A DNA stretch of 64,000 nucleotides from Bifidobacterium asteroides (GCF_019469425.1 NZ_CP048272.1:186001-250000); one strand, 5' to 3'. Counted from the first letter of the stretch, positions 1 through 12,204 are shown. The notes: generated from the sequence alone by a model not told the origin. Made by a program: numbers and translations.

Positions 1-86
1 CGGGTCGATCGTTTTGTGATCGTTTAGTGTGATGATTTGTCGTCTGGCAGTTCGCAGTTGTTGTTGTCGTGGCATGGCCTGTGGTC

Positions 87-3153
<3,067 letters not shown>

Positions 3154-3328
3154 CAACACCCGCCCTCATGGAAGGGCGGCGGCATCAACCCGACTGCGTA
3201 CACGGCCTGCGGCAATAGCACGGACAGCCACAGGCGATCGAACACGAAACACGCGTCCGCCATCCGGTCCCCAAACCGCCAGGAAACCCCGCTCCCCTTC
3301 AAACAGGGAACGGCAGAACAGAAGATTC

Positions 3329-3442
3329 GCGGCGGTCATGGCCTGGGGGAGACGCCCGGTCCCATTCCGAACCCGGAAGCTAAGACCCAGCACGGCAATG
3401 GTACTGCACCCGGAAGAGTGTGGGAGAGTAGCACACCGCCGC
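3329..3442 (+). rRNA. rrf: 5S ribosomal RNA
   Basis: The stretch holds the conserved 5S core CCCATTCCGAACCCGGAAG. Its ends pair as the helix I stem, GCGGCGG at 3329-3335 with CCGCCGC at 3436-3442. The length is 114 nt. It follows the 23S gene by about 175 bases and shares its transcript. Confidence 0.95.
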
Positions 3443-3459
3443 CACTACACGTAAACACA

Positions 3460-3495
3460 AGAGGACCACCAGGGGCAACACCCTGATGGTCCTCT
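3460..3495 (+). terminator. rRNA operon terminator hairpin
   Basis: A 15-bp stem (3460-3474 with 3481-3495) carries one mismatch and a six-base loop GCAACA. It is followed by TCTCATAT. It lies 18 bases after the 5S gene, where an rRNA operon should end. Confidence 0.85.
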
Positions 3496-3764
3496 TCTCA
3501 TATCCGGCCACCACCACAGACGACCCGAACCCCCCACACACGCCAAAACCATATGCCAAGTAACCGAACACGGTTGAGCGGAATATTAATGGCAACCACG
3601 TACTCAGTCTGCCGGGCACTTAACCAGTCTGCGATTTGATATTCGAAATCGATGATCCGGAAACTCTGGCTTACTTTGCCGCCCGTCGCCTATGGCTCAG
3701 GACAACTAGAATGATATCAGCCAAATCAGGCGCGTAAGCACGTATGCAAAGAAGGCGGATGAGC
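3496..3764. other. Intergenic region with no recognised gene
   Basis: About 270 bases between the rRNA terminator and the SDR gene. It becomes AT-richer near 3570-3650, as a promoter region might, but I see no convincing -35/-10 pair and no ORF I would call. Confidence 0.5.
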
Positions 3765-4421
3765 ATGGGCAAAAGAATCATTCTTATAGGAGCTACCGGC
3801 AGGGTAGGTGCAAAGACTCTCGAGGACCTAGTTAAGGCGGGCCATGAAGTGGTAGCCTGCTCCCGAGGAGCCTCGAAGATCCCGTCCAGCCGACAAATGG
3901 AGCCCATGACCCTGGATCTGCGTGATCCGCTTTCCCTGGTAACAGATGCATTCCGCAAGATGCATGCTGACTCTGTTGTCTTCACCGCAGGCTCGCGCGG
4001 CAAGGACATTAATCAGATCGACGCCCTGGGAGCCATGAAGACCATAGAGGCCGCCAAAGCGGTCGGCATCTCCAGGTATGTCATGCTGGGAGCCATGTAT
4101 GCAGCTGACTGGCTGCGCTGGGAGCAGCCACAAGTCAAACCTGCCATAGACGCCCTTGCCGATTATTACGTCACCAAGAACATGGCCGACCAGTACCTGA
4201 TCAGTTCCGGACTGGACTACACAATCATCGAGCCAGGCAGCCTGACCGAGCAGGACGGCACAGGGACCATTCAGGTAGAGCCCGACGGCCCCGGACCCAT
4301 ACCGATCGCGGATGTTGCGCAATCCCTTGCAGACTGCGTCGACCTCCCACAGACCGCAGGCAGGATCTACAACATCATCGGAGGCAACACGCCCATCAGA
4401 CAGGCCTTGACCGCAAAGTAG
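3765..4421 (+). CDS. Atypical SDR family NAD(P)-binding protein
   Basis: Predicted 218-residue cytoplasmic Rossmann-fold protein of the NAD(P)H-binding/NmrA-like atypical short-chain dehydrogenase group. The glycine motif GATGRVG is at residues 9-15 after a beta strand (RIILI). A later YYVTKNMAD segment resembles the YxxxK active-site region, and the C-terminal part (YTIIEPGSLTEQ) is typical of the family. The length matches the usual 210-220 residues. The ATG at 3765 is chosen because GAAGGCGG lies six bases upstream; ATGs at 3744 and 3759 have no such site. It stands alone, and the substrate cannot be inferred. Confidence 0.8.
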   Translation: MGKRIILIGATGRVGAKTLEDLVKAGHEVVACSRGASKIPSSRQMEPMTLDLRDPLSLVTDAFRKMHADSVVFTAGSRGKDINQIDALGAMKTIEAAKAVGISRYVMLGAMYAADWLRWEQPQVKPAIDALADYYVTKNMADQYLISSGLDYTIIEPGSLTEQDGTGTIQVEPDGPGPIPIADVAQSLADCVDLPQTAGRIYNIIGGNTPIRQALTAK

Positions 4422-4609
4422 TGACAGAGCCAGCTGATTCTTCAAGAGCAGCTCTGGCGTCAAACTACGGCGTGTATGTACAGCAACGGTGATTGTACCC
4501 TAGTTGTAAATGCTTGCGTTGCTGATTGCGCGCTGGCATGCTACGTCTCTGTAATCTTTGTGAAGATGAGGTTGGCTTGGAGACATGGCGGATCTTAAGG
4601 AGGTCGTTG

Positions 4610-5362
4610 ATGAACATCACCAATTTTCGGGATCTGGGTGGCATGCGGACCATTCATGGCAACCGGGTCCGCCCCCACAGGTTCATCCGGTCAGGACAGC
4701 TGGTGGGTTTGGATGAAGACACCAAGAAGGAACTGGTCGACTGCTACCAGGTGACGCAGGTCGTGGACTTCCGCCGGCCATTCGAGATACGGGAAAGCCC
4801 GGACGACAAGATCGACGGCGTGACCTTCACCAACATTGATCTGCTGGAGCAAAGCGGCGCCAACGGTGCCAGCTTGGACGATTTCGCCTCGCTGGGTTCG
4901 GCGGATCAGGTCAACGGTCACATGCTCAATGTCTACCATGACCTGGTCATGAATCCTGCCGCTCAGCAGGGGTATGGGAGGTTTCTGCGCATCGTCGTTG
5001 ACAACACCCAGGGGGCTACTCTCTTCCACTGCTTTGCCGGCAAGGACCGGACCGGGTTCGCCGCGGCCCTTGTGCTCTGGCTGTTGGAGGTGGACGACGA
5101 CCAGATATTCGCCGACTACCTGAAAACCAACCAAGAGAGGGTCACGGCCAACAATCAGCTGCTGGACCACTTCCGGGCAAAAGGCTTCGATCTGGATTCG
5201 CTAAATGCGCTGGAGATTGCGCTCTGCGTCAAGAAAGAATACCTGACCCATGCCCAGCAGACCATGATCGAGGCCTACGGGGACGTTTTCACCTATGCGA
5301 GTCAAGCTTTAGGTTTCGGTGCAGACCGGTTAGATGCTCTGCGCCGCAACCTGCTGGAGTAA
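4610..5362 (+). CDS. Tyrosine/serine protein phosphatase (Y_phosphatase3 type)
   Basis: Predicted 250-residue cytoplasmic phosphatase related to low-GC and actinobacterial tyrosine phosphatases such as PtpB. The N-terminal NFRDLGGM block and the P-loop HCFAGKDRTGF fit the family. The nucleophile is C141 and the phosphate-binding arginine is R147 (CX5R). The VVDFRRPFEI stretch around residues 59-68 corresponds to the family's (V)xDLR(S)xxE motif. The ATG at 4610 follows AAGGAGG at 4598-4604 with normal spacing, so the longer ORF from 4526 is not used. The aldo/keto reductase follows 68 bases later in the same direction and may be co-transcribed. Confidence 0.88.
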   Translation: MNITNFRDLGGMRTIHGNRVRPHRFIRSGQLVGLDEDTKKELVDCYQVTQVVDFRRPFEIRESPDDKIDGVTFTNIDLLEQSGANGASLDDFASLGSADQVNGHMLNVYHDLVMNPAAQQGYGRFLRIVVDNTQGATLFHCFAGKDRTGFAAALVLWLLEVDDDQIFADYLKTNQERVTANNQLLDHFRAKGFDLDSLNALEIALCVKKEYLTHAQQTMIEAYGDVFTYASQALGFGADRLDALRRNLLE

Positions 5363-5430
5363 CCGCATAAGGCTGGAGGTGGCTGGGACGGGTAGACTCG
5401 AGCCTAGACGTCAATTGCGAGGAGGATGTT

Positions 5431-6369
5431 GTGCGATACATGAATTTAGGAAGGTCAGGATTCCGGGCCTCCCGTGTGGCCCTGGGGGTCATGCGGATCG
5501 ATCAGAAGAGCCGCGAGGAGGCGCGGACCATTGTGGAGACGGCCATGAATGCGGGCGTGGACTTCTTCGACACAGCAGACTGCTACCATGCAGGGGCCAG
5601 CAGCCGTGCCTTGGGACAGGCTCTGAAGGATCTGAGCGTAGACCGGGACAGCGTGGGCATTCAGACCAAGTTCGGCATTTTCCGCAACCCTGAAAGTGAC
5701 GAGATCACCCGCTATGACTTTTCCAAGGATCATCTGCTGAAGGCTTTGGATGAGGAGCTGGTCAACCTGCAGACCGACCATGTCGACTTCGTGCTGCTGC
5801 ACCGGCCTGACACCCTGGTTGACCTGGATGATCTGGCTGAAGCTTTCAATGAACTGCAGTCCAGCGGGAAGGTTCGGCATTTCGGTGTCAGCAACGTCAA
5901 CCCCATGCAGGTGGAGCTGCTGCAGAGCGCGGTGAGCCAGCGTCTGGAGGTCAACCAGCTGCAGTTCGGCCTGGGACATACTGGCATGGTCGACCAGGAG
6001 ATCCACGTCAATATGAGCGACGATCCCAGCCTGGACCATGATGGTGGCCTTCTGGCCTATTCGCGGCTGAAATCCATGACCATTCAGGCCTGGAGCCCCT
6101 TCCAGACCGGGTACTTCGACGGGGTCTTCCTGGACAATCCCCGCTATCCCGAGCTCAATGACGAGTTGGACGAACTGGCCAAGCAGCATGGGGTAACCAA
6201 AAGTGCTATTGCGGTGGCCTGGATTCTGAGGCATCCCGCCGGTATACAGGTGCTGCTGGGATCCATGAACCCTGAGCGCATCACCCAGATGGCCGCTGGC
6301 GCAGATGTGGATCTGACCGCCCAGGAATGGTATGACCTCTATCTGAGTGCAGGTCACGATCTGCCCTGA
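5431..6369 (+). CDS. Aldo/keto reductase
   Basis: Predicted 312-residue NADPH-dependent oxidoreductase with a TIM-barrel fold. The catalytic tetrad is visible as D47, Y52, K80 and H124 (FFDTADCYHAG, IQTKFG, LLHRPD). The FGVSN block follows, and the C-terminal AWILRHPAGIQVLLGS belongs to the NADPH-binding end. The GTG start at 5431 is supported by GAGGAGG at 5419-5425. This YdhF-like subgroup acts on carbonyl compounds and sugar aldehydes; the natural substrate is unknown. Confidence 0.93.
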   Translation: MRYMNLGRSGFRASRVALGVMRIDQKSREEARTIVETAMNAGVDFFDTADCYHAGASSRALGQALKDLSVDRDSVGIQTKFGIFRNPESDEITRYDFSKDHLLKALDEELVNLQTDHVDFVLLHRPDTLVDLDDLAEAFNELQSSGKVRHFGVSNVNPMQVELLQSAVSQRLEVNQLQFGLGHTGMVDQEIHVNMSDDPSLDHDGGLLAYSRLKSMTIQAWSPFQTGYFDGVFLDNPRYPELNDELDELAKQHGVTKSAIAVAWILRHPAGIQVLLGSMNPERITQMAAGADVDLTAQEWYDLYLSAGHDLP

Positions 6370-6430
6370 TCCCCGCTGTAGGGTCGCGCACGTCCGCCCG
6401 GTTTTACCGCTTCAGGTTATGAAGGATTGC

Positions 6431-6480
6431 GCCCTGCCAGTCTGATCTTGCATCAATTCTCTTGCGTCATCTGGCAGGGC
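6431..6480. repeat. Perfect 10-bp inverted repeat downstream of the reductase gene
   Basis: GCCCTGCCAG at 6431-6440 is perfectly complementary to CTGGCAGGGC at 6471-6480, with a 30-base loop. It may end the upstream transcript, but no T run follows, so a terminator role is only possible. Confidence 0.45.
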
Positions 6481-6565
6481 CTGTCTGGTCGGGCATTGGT
6501 CGCCATTAGTGCAAAAGATGCGCAGAAGGATAATTAGATCGGTTTCGAGGTAGTCATACGCTGTC

Positions 6566-6817
6566 ATGCATTATTTCACCCCGCGACGTTGCGCTGCTAC
6601 GTCCAAGATCATGTATCACGATCGGGCCAAGGCCCAACAGGCTGCCGACCGCAGTATGGTCGAACGCGACGTTCTTCTATGGGTCTACCGCTGTGACTAC
6701 TGCGGAAGCTGGCATTTGACCAGTCATGAGCCGGGCTCCTACCGGCGCATGAGGGCGGTCTCGCGCGCTTCAAAACCGCGCAGCCGCAAACGTGGGTACA
6801 AGCCCCGTCGCAGGTGA
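6566..6817 (+). CDS. Small basic protein with CxxC-x3-H-x3-H motif
   Basis: Predicted 83-residue hypothetical protein. Residues C43, C46, H50 and H54 (YRCDYCGSWHLTSH) form a compact zinc-ribbon-like pattern. The C-terminus is strongly basic (SKPRSRKRGYKPRRR), which would suit nucleic-acid binding. I do not recognise the family. The ATG at 6566 lacks a clear Shine-Dalgarno site (only GAGG about 16 bases upstream). It sits alone between the reductase and the convergent nitroreductase gene. Confidence 0.65.
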   Translation: MHYFTPRRCAATSKIMYHDRAKAQQAADRSMVERDVLLWVYRCDYCGSWHLTSHEPGSYRRMRAVSRASKPRSRKRGYKPRRR

Positions 6818-6992
6818 GATTGTCTCTTCAGCCCATGCGTTCTTGACGATTGCCAAGTTTATTCTGATTGATTCTGCCGGCCCCAAGGAGCAAGATCGGA
6901 TTCCGCTGATCTCGCTGCTTGGGGCCGAACTTGAGGCTGGTGAGCTTATCGGGTGGGCCGTACACCTGTGCGGCTGGCAGGAATTCCGTTGT

Positions 6993-7811
6993 CTAGCAGG
7001 CTGGGTCGAAGCCCTGTCGGCGGATCGAGTCCAGCATGGGTTCATGGCCGGAGGCAGGGTCGCGAACCTTGTCGGCCATCATGGCGCTGAATGAACGGTG
7101 GGGATCGTCCAGGTGCCGGATGTCGCGATAATAGCGGGTGACTGTCTGGTCGAAGTCAGCCAGGGCATCCTTCATGTCCGTGTCATCGTCGGCCCGCTGA
7201 TAGGTGTTGGTGAAGAATTGCGCCTGACGAGGCATTCTGGGCTTGGGGTCCGGATCTTGGGCCGGGTGTCCGATGGCAAGACCCAGCACGGGATAGACCA
7301 GTTTGGGAAGCTTCAGCAGATCAATCAATCTGTTCGTGTCATTGATGACGCTGCCCAGAATGACTCCTCCCAAGCCCAGGGCGTTGGCTGCGGTCTCCAT
7401 GGCGTGCAGGGCCAGGACCGCATCGTTCTGCGACTGCAGGAAGACATAACCTGAGTTGAGCAGGGTGGTATCCGGATCCAGGTCATTGGCGAATTGTCGG
7501 ACCAGATCGGCATTGCGGCGCTGGTCGGCCAGGAAGATGTAGAGCAACGGGGCTTCCGCGACATAGGGCTGATGGGCCATATCGGCGATGGCAAGCGCCT
7601 CATCATGATCCTTGACCCTGATGGCCGACCATTCATGGAAGTACCGGCTGGTCGCTGCATGCTGGGCCGCCTGCTCTAGCAGGGCGATGGTTTGGTCGTC
7701 AACCGGTTTGTCTGTGAATCCGCGGATGGAGCGTCGCTCGAGCAAGGTCCGTATGGTGGGATTATCGGCCGGATTCGAGACTGGAGTTTTCTGTGAATTT
7801 GATAAGGTCAT
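6993..7811 (-). CDS. Nitroreductase family oxidoreductase
   Basis: Predicted 272-residue FMN-dependent NAD(P)H oxidoreductase of the NfsA/Frp-like nitroreductase group. The N-terminal TIRTLLERRSIRGFTDKPV carries the RRS(I/V)R flavin-binding pattern, and LGLGGVILGSVIND followed by PVLGLAIGHP is typical of the second half. It probably reduces nitroaromatics, quinones or flavins. The ATG at 7811 is taken as start, though no strong ribosome site precedes it. An in-frame TTG at 7841 would add ten residues. Gene orientation is opposite to both upstream blocks. Confidence 0.85.
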   Translation of the reverse strand: MTLSNSQKTPVSNPADNPTIRTLLERRSIRGFTDKPVDDQTIALLEQAAQHAATSRYFHEWSAIRVKDHDEALAIADMAHQPYVAEAPLLYIFLADQRRNADLVRQFANDLDPDTTLLNSGYVFLQSQNDAVLALHAMETAANALGLGGVILGSVINDTNRLIDLLKLPKLVYPVLGLAIGHPAQDPDPKPRMPRQAQFFTNTYQRADDDTDMKDALADFDQTVTRYYRDIRHLDDPHRSFSAMMADKVRDPASGHEPMLDSIRRQGFDPAC

Positions 7812-7916
7812 TTTGACATTGTGGCCATCAACTTCTTCCAATGCAAGATCTTGTCGTCAAAATCACGCAATAAGCGTTATCGGGCCCGGCCTGGCGTCAG
7901 TCAGCATCCTATGTCT

Positions 7917-8282
7917 TCAGCGCTGGTGGCGGCGATCGATCAGCGTTTGGGAACCACGCTCGAACAGGCCGGAGACCAGGGCTGTGACGGCTGCCGACAT
8001 AACGCCGAAGAGCAGGCCGGCAGTAGCGCTCTCCTGATCCTCTTCCGGGCTGTCTACGCCTCCGTTGCGCTTGCGGACCAACCCGCTCCAGAAGGATTGG
8101 AAGAGCTTGCCTGCCAGCAGTGCGGCGATGCTGGGAAGTGCAAATTTGACCAGCTTGTCCGTCAGCGAGTCCGGATCCGATTCAATTGAGCTGCGCATGT
8201 CGTTCACCTTGCCATCCACCTGATGAAGCATGCCGACCACTTGGTCGGCCATCCCGCCAGGTTCCCGTCCTGAGTCTGTCAT
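7917..8282 (-). CDS. DUF4235 family membrane-associated protein
   Basis: Predicted 121-residue protein. A segment around residues 45-75 (FALPSIAALLAGKLFQSFWSGLVRK) and one near 90-112 (GLLFGVMSAAVTALVSGLFERG) match the pattern of the actinobacterial DUF4235 family, which is small and has two hydrophobic helices and a GK(L)F motif. An acidic linker separates the two. The function is unknown. The ATG at 8282 is chosen over an in-frame GTG at 8300; neither has a strong ribosome site. Confidence 0.75.
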   Translation of the reverse strand: MTDSGREPGGMADQVVGMLHQVDGKVNDMRSSIESDPDSLTDKLVKFALPSIAALLAGKLFQSFWSGLVRKRNGGVDSPEEDQESATAGLLFGVMSAAVTALVSGLFERGSQTLIDRRHQR

Positions 8283-8560
8283 AGGTCCATTATCCCACAC
8301 GCAGGAGGTCTTAGTCTTGCATTGGGGATAGACGTGGCAACTGTTTGATCCTGCTGCTGCGGTTTTCCTCCAGTGCTATCGGGCTTAGGTAATTGCGGCG
8401 TCGCCTGATTCATTAATCAGCAAAGTTGGTTCACTGGCCAGCGACTGTTCTGTTGAGGAGCAGTTGTCCTAGCTCGATGTGCATATGTCTGAACCGATCC
8501 CCTCCTGCTCCGTGATGGGCCTTAAGGAGGCTTGGGCCTCTGCAGTGATAAAGTCAAGTC

Positions 8561-9262
8561 ATGCTTAACGCAGACGAAAATGTGGGCAAGGACGCCTCGG
8601 AGCCGGGTTCAGTGGTTTTGCTGCGCCATGGCCAGACAGCTTGGAGCGTATCAGGGCAGTATACGGGCAGGACGGACTTGCCGCTAACTGAGCAAGGAAT
8701 GCTTCAGGCCCGACAGGCTGGTGCTCGTCTTAGGCAATCCTTCCCGCACGGATTCGAAAAGAATTGCGTCTATGCGAGCCCTCTTAAGCGTGCCTTGCAG
8801 ACTGCAGAGCAGGCCGGCTTCGATCAGCCGCTCCCTATGCCTGAAATAATGGAGTGGGATTATGGCCATGCCGAGGGCCAACGCCGTCAGGATCTTAGCC
8901 AGGAGTTGGGCCGTGACTGGGATATATGGTCTGATGGGCCTGCTGCTGTGATGAAACTGCCAAAGGCTGATCGGGACGAAGTGCTCTCTAGCGGTGAGCA
9001 TGTGCAGGTACATGTCACTCCTGGTGAATCGTTGCCGGAGGTGGCTGAGCGTGTCGATAAGGCAATCGCTGCTATAAAACCGCAGATTCTTGAGGGCAAG
9101 GATGTCCTTCTCATAGCTCATGCACATGTGCTGCGAATCCTGGCCATGCGATGGCTTGGGCTTGATCCCATGGATGCCAGATTGCTGCGGATGTATACAG
9201 CGCACTTTGGAATCCTTGGCTTCTACAGAGGTGACCAGGTCTTGAAGCACTGGAATTGTTGA
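8561..9262 (+). CDS. Histidine phosphatase family protein (phosphoglycerate mutase-like)
   Basis: Predicted 233-residue cytoplasmic phosphatase. The phospho-accepting histidine is H23 in LLRHGQTAW, followed by YTGRTDLPLTEQG. ASPLKRALQTAE gives the conserved arginine, MEWDYGHAEG the catalytic glutamate, and LLIAHAHVLRIL the second histidine. The subgroup contains acid phosphatases and GpmB-like enzymes, so a true glycolytic mutase role is not implied. ATG at 8561 is the only reasonable start. An AAGGAGG at 8524-8530 is too far upstream (about 30 bases) to serve it. Confidence 0.88.
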   Translation: MLNADENVGKDASEPGSVVLLRHGQTAWSVSGQYTGRTDLPLTEQGMLQARQAGARLRQSFPHGFEKNCVYASPLKRALQTAEQAGFDQPLPMPEIMEWDYGHAEGQRRQDLSQELGRDWDIWSDGPAAVMKLPKADRDEVLSSGEHVQVHVTPGESLPEVAERVDKAIAAIKPQILEGKDVLLIAHAHVLRILAMRWLGLDPMDARLLRMYTAHFGILGFYRGDQVLKHWNC

Positions 9263-9390
9263 ATCGGAACCTTTCAATTCTGCAGATGAGCGATTCCGGC
9301 AGTAGGCGGATCTGCGTTTTGGCTTGCCGCGCGCCCTATCGATAATGGCAGGGTGAATCAATCATCGGATATGCGACAGACTAAAAATGA

Positions 9391-9421
9391 TTGACGGACG
9401 ATATGCAAACGTTTGTATAAT
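9391..9421 (+). promoter_or_regulatory. Promoter with LacI-type operator, upstream of the first sugar-binding protein
   Basis: TTGACG (9391-9396) and TATAAT (9416-9421) form a sigma70-like promoter with a long 19-bp spacer. Between them lies the palindrome TGCAAACGTTTGTA at 9404-9417, whose core CAAACGTTTG is perfect and which fits the LacI-family consensus TGNNANCGNTNNCA with one outer mismatch. Binding would block polymerase. The LacI gene at 10989-11993 is the nearest candidate regulator. Confidence 0.7.
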
Positions 9422-9502
9422 GAAACGCACAGTTTCTGACTAACAGAGTCGAATTGCCTTTCTTATTGGTATTAATCAACGTAAACAAGGAACATTATAC
9501 AA

Positions 9503-9516
9503 TGCTAGCGTTTGCA
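9503..9516 (+). promoter_or_regulatory. Second LacI-type operator in the leader
   Basis: TGCTAGCGTTTGCA matches TGNNANCGNTNNCA at every fixed position and lies about 100 bp downstream of the first operator. Paired sites at this distance would allow looping by a tetrameric regulator. A TATACA just before it (9496-9501) may mark a second start. Confidence 0.6.
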
Positions 9517-9632
9517 ATTTGCTCGGAAAAGTGGGAAATTATGAGTACGGGCGGTTGATGAAGCCTTGCTTGATCTGCGCCGCCGCGTAAGTGATTGCGG
9601 GATACATCGCGATCTGGAGGAAAGGTTCAAAG

Positions 9633-10970
9633 ATGAATAATACGGTCAAGACGGCCATAACTGCGGCGGTGGCTGCAGTCATGACTCTTGGAGCCGTTGC
9701 CGGGTGCGGGGCTTCCGGAACTGCTGCCAAAAGTGATCAGGGAAAAGTGTATTTTCTCAATTCCAAGCCTGAGGTTTCGGACAGCTGGAAGAAGATTGCC
9801 GATGAGTACACCAAGCAGACAGGTGTCCAAGTTACGGTGGAAACCGCTGCTTCAGGTACTTACCAGCAGTCACTGAAATCCGAGTTTGCCAAGTCTGAAC
9901 CCCCTACGCTCTTTCAGCTCTCTGGGCCGGTGGACATGGAGACATGGAAGGATTACACGGCTGATCTGACTGACACGGCAATCTATAAGCAGATGAAGGA
10001 TCAGACCCTCGCCTTGAAATCAGCAGAAACCGGCAAGCCAGTAGGTGTGCCTTTCGTCATAGAAAGCTATGGCTTGATTTATAACAAGGATATCCTGGAC
10101 AAGTACACCAAGACCAGCAGTGCAGCGGTCAAATCCGTCAAAGACATTAACTCTTTTGCCAAGCTCAAGGCCGTTGCCGACGGGATGCAGGAGCACAAGG
10201 ACGAACTTGGCATCAAGGGAGCATTTACTTCAGCCGGTTTCGACTCGAGCTCCATCTGGCGGTATGACACTCACCTTGCCAACATGGCGCTTGATAGAGA
10301 ATTCAAAGACGATGGGATCACGCAGGAGCCCGCCAGCATCAAAGGCACCTACCTGCCTCAGTTCAAGAACATTTTCGACCTTTATCTAGCGGATTCAACC
10401 ACTCCGCGCACACAGCTCAGCAGCAAGACGAACGATGATGCGAACTCTGAATTTGCCTTGGGGGATGCTGCATTCTATCAAAATGGCACTTGGGCCTGGA
10501 CTGATCTGCAGAACGCTGGGATGGATGCCGACAAGGTCGGCATGATACCCATCTACATGGGTTTGCCCGACGAGCACGAGCAGGGATTGGCGACAGGTTC
10601 TGCGCAGTACTGGTGTTTGAATAAGAAAGCCGATTCCAAGAACATCAAGGCCACCGAACAGTTCCTCGACTGGATGATTACTTCAGAACAGGGCAAGAAT
10701 GCCATAGCCAAGGATATGGGTTTCACCACCCCCTTCAAGACTTTCAATAAGGTGAAGACCGATAACCCCCTGGTCGCTGCCATGCAGAAGGACGCTGATT
10801 CCAAGCATGAGCGCGTGGGCTGGAGCTTCACAGTTGCGCCTTCGGAGCGTTGGAAGGACGATCTCGGAAGCGCCATGCTTGAATACGCACAGGGCACCGC
10901 TGGCTGGGATGGTGTCCGGAAGGCCTTTGTGGACAATTGGGCCAGGGAGTATCAGGCCAACAAGCACTGA
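9633..10970 (+). CDS. ABC sugar transporter, solute-binding lipoprotein (family 1), copy 1
   Basis: Predicted 445-residue extracytoplasmic binding protein for a CUT1-type carbohydrate importer. The signal peptide ends in a lipobox (LGAVAGC, lipidated C25). The mature part begins with a strand pattern (GKVYFLNSKPEVSDSWKKIA) and contains TASGTYQQSLKSEFAKSEPPTLFQL, typical of MalE-like proteins. GGAGG at 9616-9620 supports the ATG at 9633; the ORF's upstream extension is dropped. It is related to the binding proteins at 17467 and 18947 but more divergent. Two LacI operators precede it. The ligand is unknown. Confidence 0.93.
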   Translation: MNNTVKTAITAAVAAVMTLGAVAGCGASGTAAKSDQGKVYFLNSKPEVSDSWKKIADEYTKQTGVQVTVETAASGTYQQSLKSEFAKSEPPTLFQLSGPVDMETWKDYTADLTDTAIYKQMKDQTLALKSAETGKPVGVPFVIESYGLIYNKDILDKYTKTSSAAVKSVKDINSFAKLKAVADGMQEHKDELGIKGAFTSAGFDSSSIWRYDTHLANMALDREFKDDGITQEPASIKGTYLPQFKNIFDLYLADSTTPRTQLSSKTNDDANSEFALGDAAFYQNGTWAWTDLQNAGMDADKVGMIPIYMGLPDEHEQGLATGSAQYWCLNKKADSKNIKATEQFLDWMITSEQGKNAIAKDMGFTTPFKTFNKVKTDNPLVAAMQKDADSKHERVGWSFTVAPSERWKDDLGSAMLEYAQGTAGWDGVRKAFVDNWAREYQANKH

Positions 10971-10988
10971 TTCGTCGTAAGGATGGTC

Positions 10989-11993
10989 TCAGCGCTGGAG
11001 CGGAGCGGTGGACGACCGGAGAATCAATGTGGGAGGGATCAGTTCATGCGGATTCTCCGGCTTCTTTCCCTCGATAAGCTGCAGGGTCTTCTTGGCAAGC
11101 GAAACAGCCATATCATAAGGCTTCTGCCGAATGGTGGTCAGCCCGATGTCCTCTGCGAATCTGCTGTCGTCATACCCTATGACGGACATGTCTGAGGGAA
11201 CGGCGATGCCGAACCGTTGCAGTTGGAAAATCAGCGGTATGGCTAATGAATCCTCCTGACCCGCGATTGCGGTGGGTCTGGTCTTCAGGCTTTCCAGCTG
11301 TGCCAGCACAGCGCTGGTGGGGTTTTCGGTTGCCGGGGCTGCCAGGACTGTTGGCTTGATGTTGGCAGCCCTGCAGGCGCTTAGGAATCCTTCCAATCTG
11401 GCTTGAACGCTGAAGTGAAGTGAAGCAACAGGAGTTGATCGAATATATGCAATATGGGTGTGACCCAGAGCTATCAGATGATTGGCCGACAGCATGCCGC
11501 CATTGAAATCGTCGATGCGAACCGAGGCCATGAAGCCATTCCCCTCCGTAACGTTGAGGCTGAGGATCGGCACGTTGATGCTGGTGAGGCGCGAGACTTC
11601 GGCGGCCCCAATATCAAAAGAGGTGACTATGACGGCATCGACGTTGCGCTTGACCGGCAATGCCTCGAAGAATTCCCTTCGTGCGTGGCCGCTGATGATC
11701 TGGCAGATAGAGATGTCGTATCCATGGCGTGAAAAGACAGCGTTGAATCCTTCCATGATGGTCGAGTTGAACCAGGTGCTCAAGTGGTCGTTGATGAGCA
11801 CGGCCACTCGTAGGGACTGGCCTGACTTGAGCGCGGTCGCGGAGCGTGAAATCGAAAAGTTCAATTTCTGCGCAGTTGACAGGACCCTGGAACGCGTGCG
11901 CTCGGATACCAGCTCCGGCCGCGTGAACGATCTGGAGACAGTGGACACGGAGACATTAGCTTGTTTGGCCACGTCCTGGATTGTGGATTCCAT
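10989..11993 (-). CDS. LacI family transcriptional regulator
   Basis: Predicted 334-residue repressor. The N-terminal helix-turn-helix (IQDVAKQANVSVSTVSRSF) is followed by the hinge, then a periplasmic-binding-like effector domain with the typical VIGYDDSRFAEDIGLTTIRQ block. The ATG at 11993 follows GAGGAG with seven bases spacing, so the longer ORF from 12083 is not used. It converges on the binding-protein gene and diverges from the permease pair at 12205. By position it is the likely regulator of this sugar-uptake region and of the TGNNANCGNTNNCA sites at 9404 and 9503. Confidence 0.92.
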   Translation of the reverse strand: MESTIQDVAKQANVSVSTVSRSFTRPELVSERTRSRVLSTAQKLNFSISRSATALKSGQSLRVAVLINDHLSTWFNSTIMEGFNAVFSRHGYDISICQIISGHARREFFEALPVKRNVDAVIVTSFDIGAAEVSRLTSINVPILSLNVTEGNGFMASVRIDDFNGGMLSANHLIALGHTHIAYIRSTPVASLHFSVQARLEGFLSACRAANIKPTVLAAPATENPTSAVLAQLESLKTRPTAIAGQEDSLAIPLIFQLQRFGIAVPSDMSVIGYDDSRFAEDIGLTTIRQKPYDMAVSLAKKTLQLIEGKKPENPHELIPPTLILRSSTAPLQR

Positions 11994-12204
11994 GGGTAAC
12001 TCCTCGTCAATGCTGAGCCAAGACCAGCTCCTGCGATTGGATGCCGTTGCGGTGCTCAGGTATCTGATGATAGCGCGCTTCATTGAAATACTGTCAGTCC
12101 CGTATATGCCGTCTTTGGCTGTCGCAGGGAGCCATCAATTTGCAAAGGAGCAAGCGTATGTGTGAATCAATGGACGTGTCGTGCCGAATGAGAGGGCAGG
12201 AACG

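Noticed and set aside
6431-6480. Inverted repeat as a riboswitch or small RNA
   Set aside because: A single 10-bp stem with a 30-base loop shows no conserved aptamer core.
9263-9632. Possible small gene in the leader of the first binding protein
   Set aside because: The frames here have no ribosome site and the stretch is better explained by promoter and operators.
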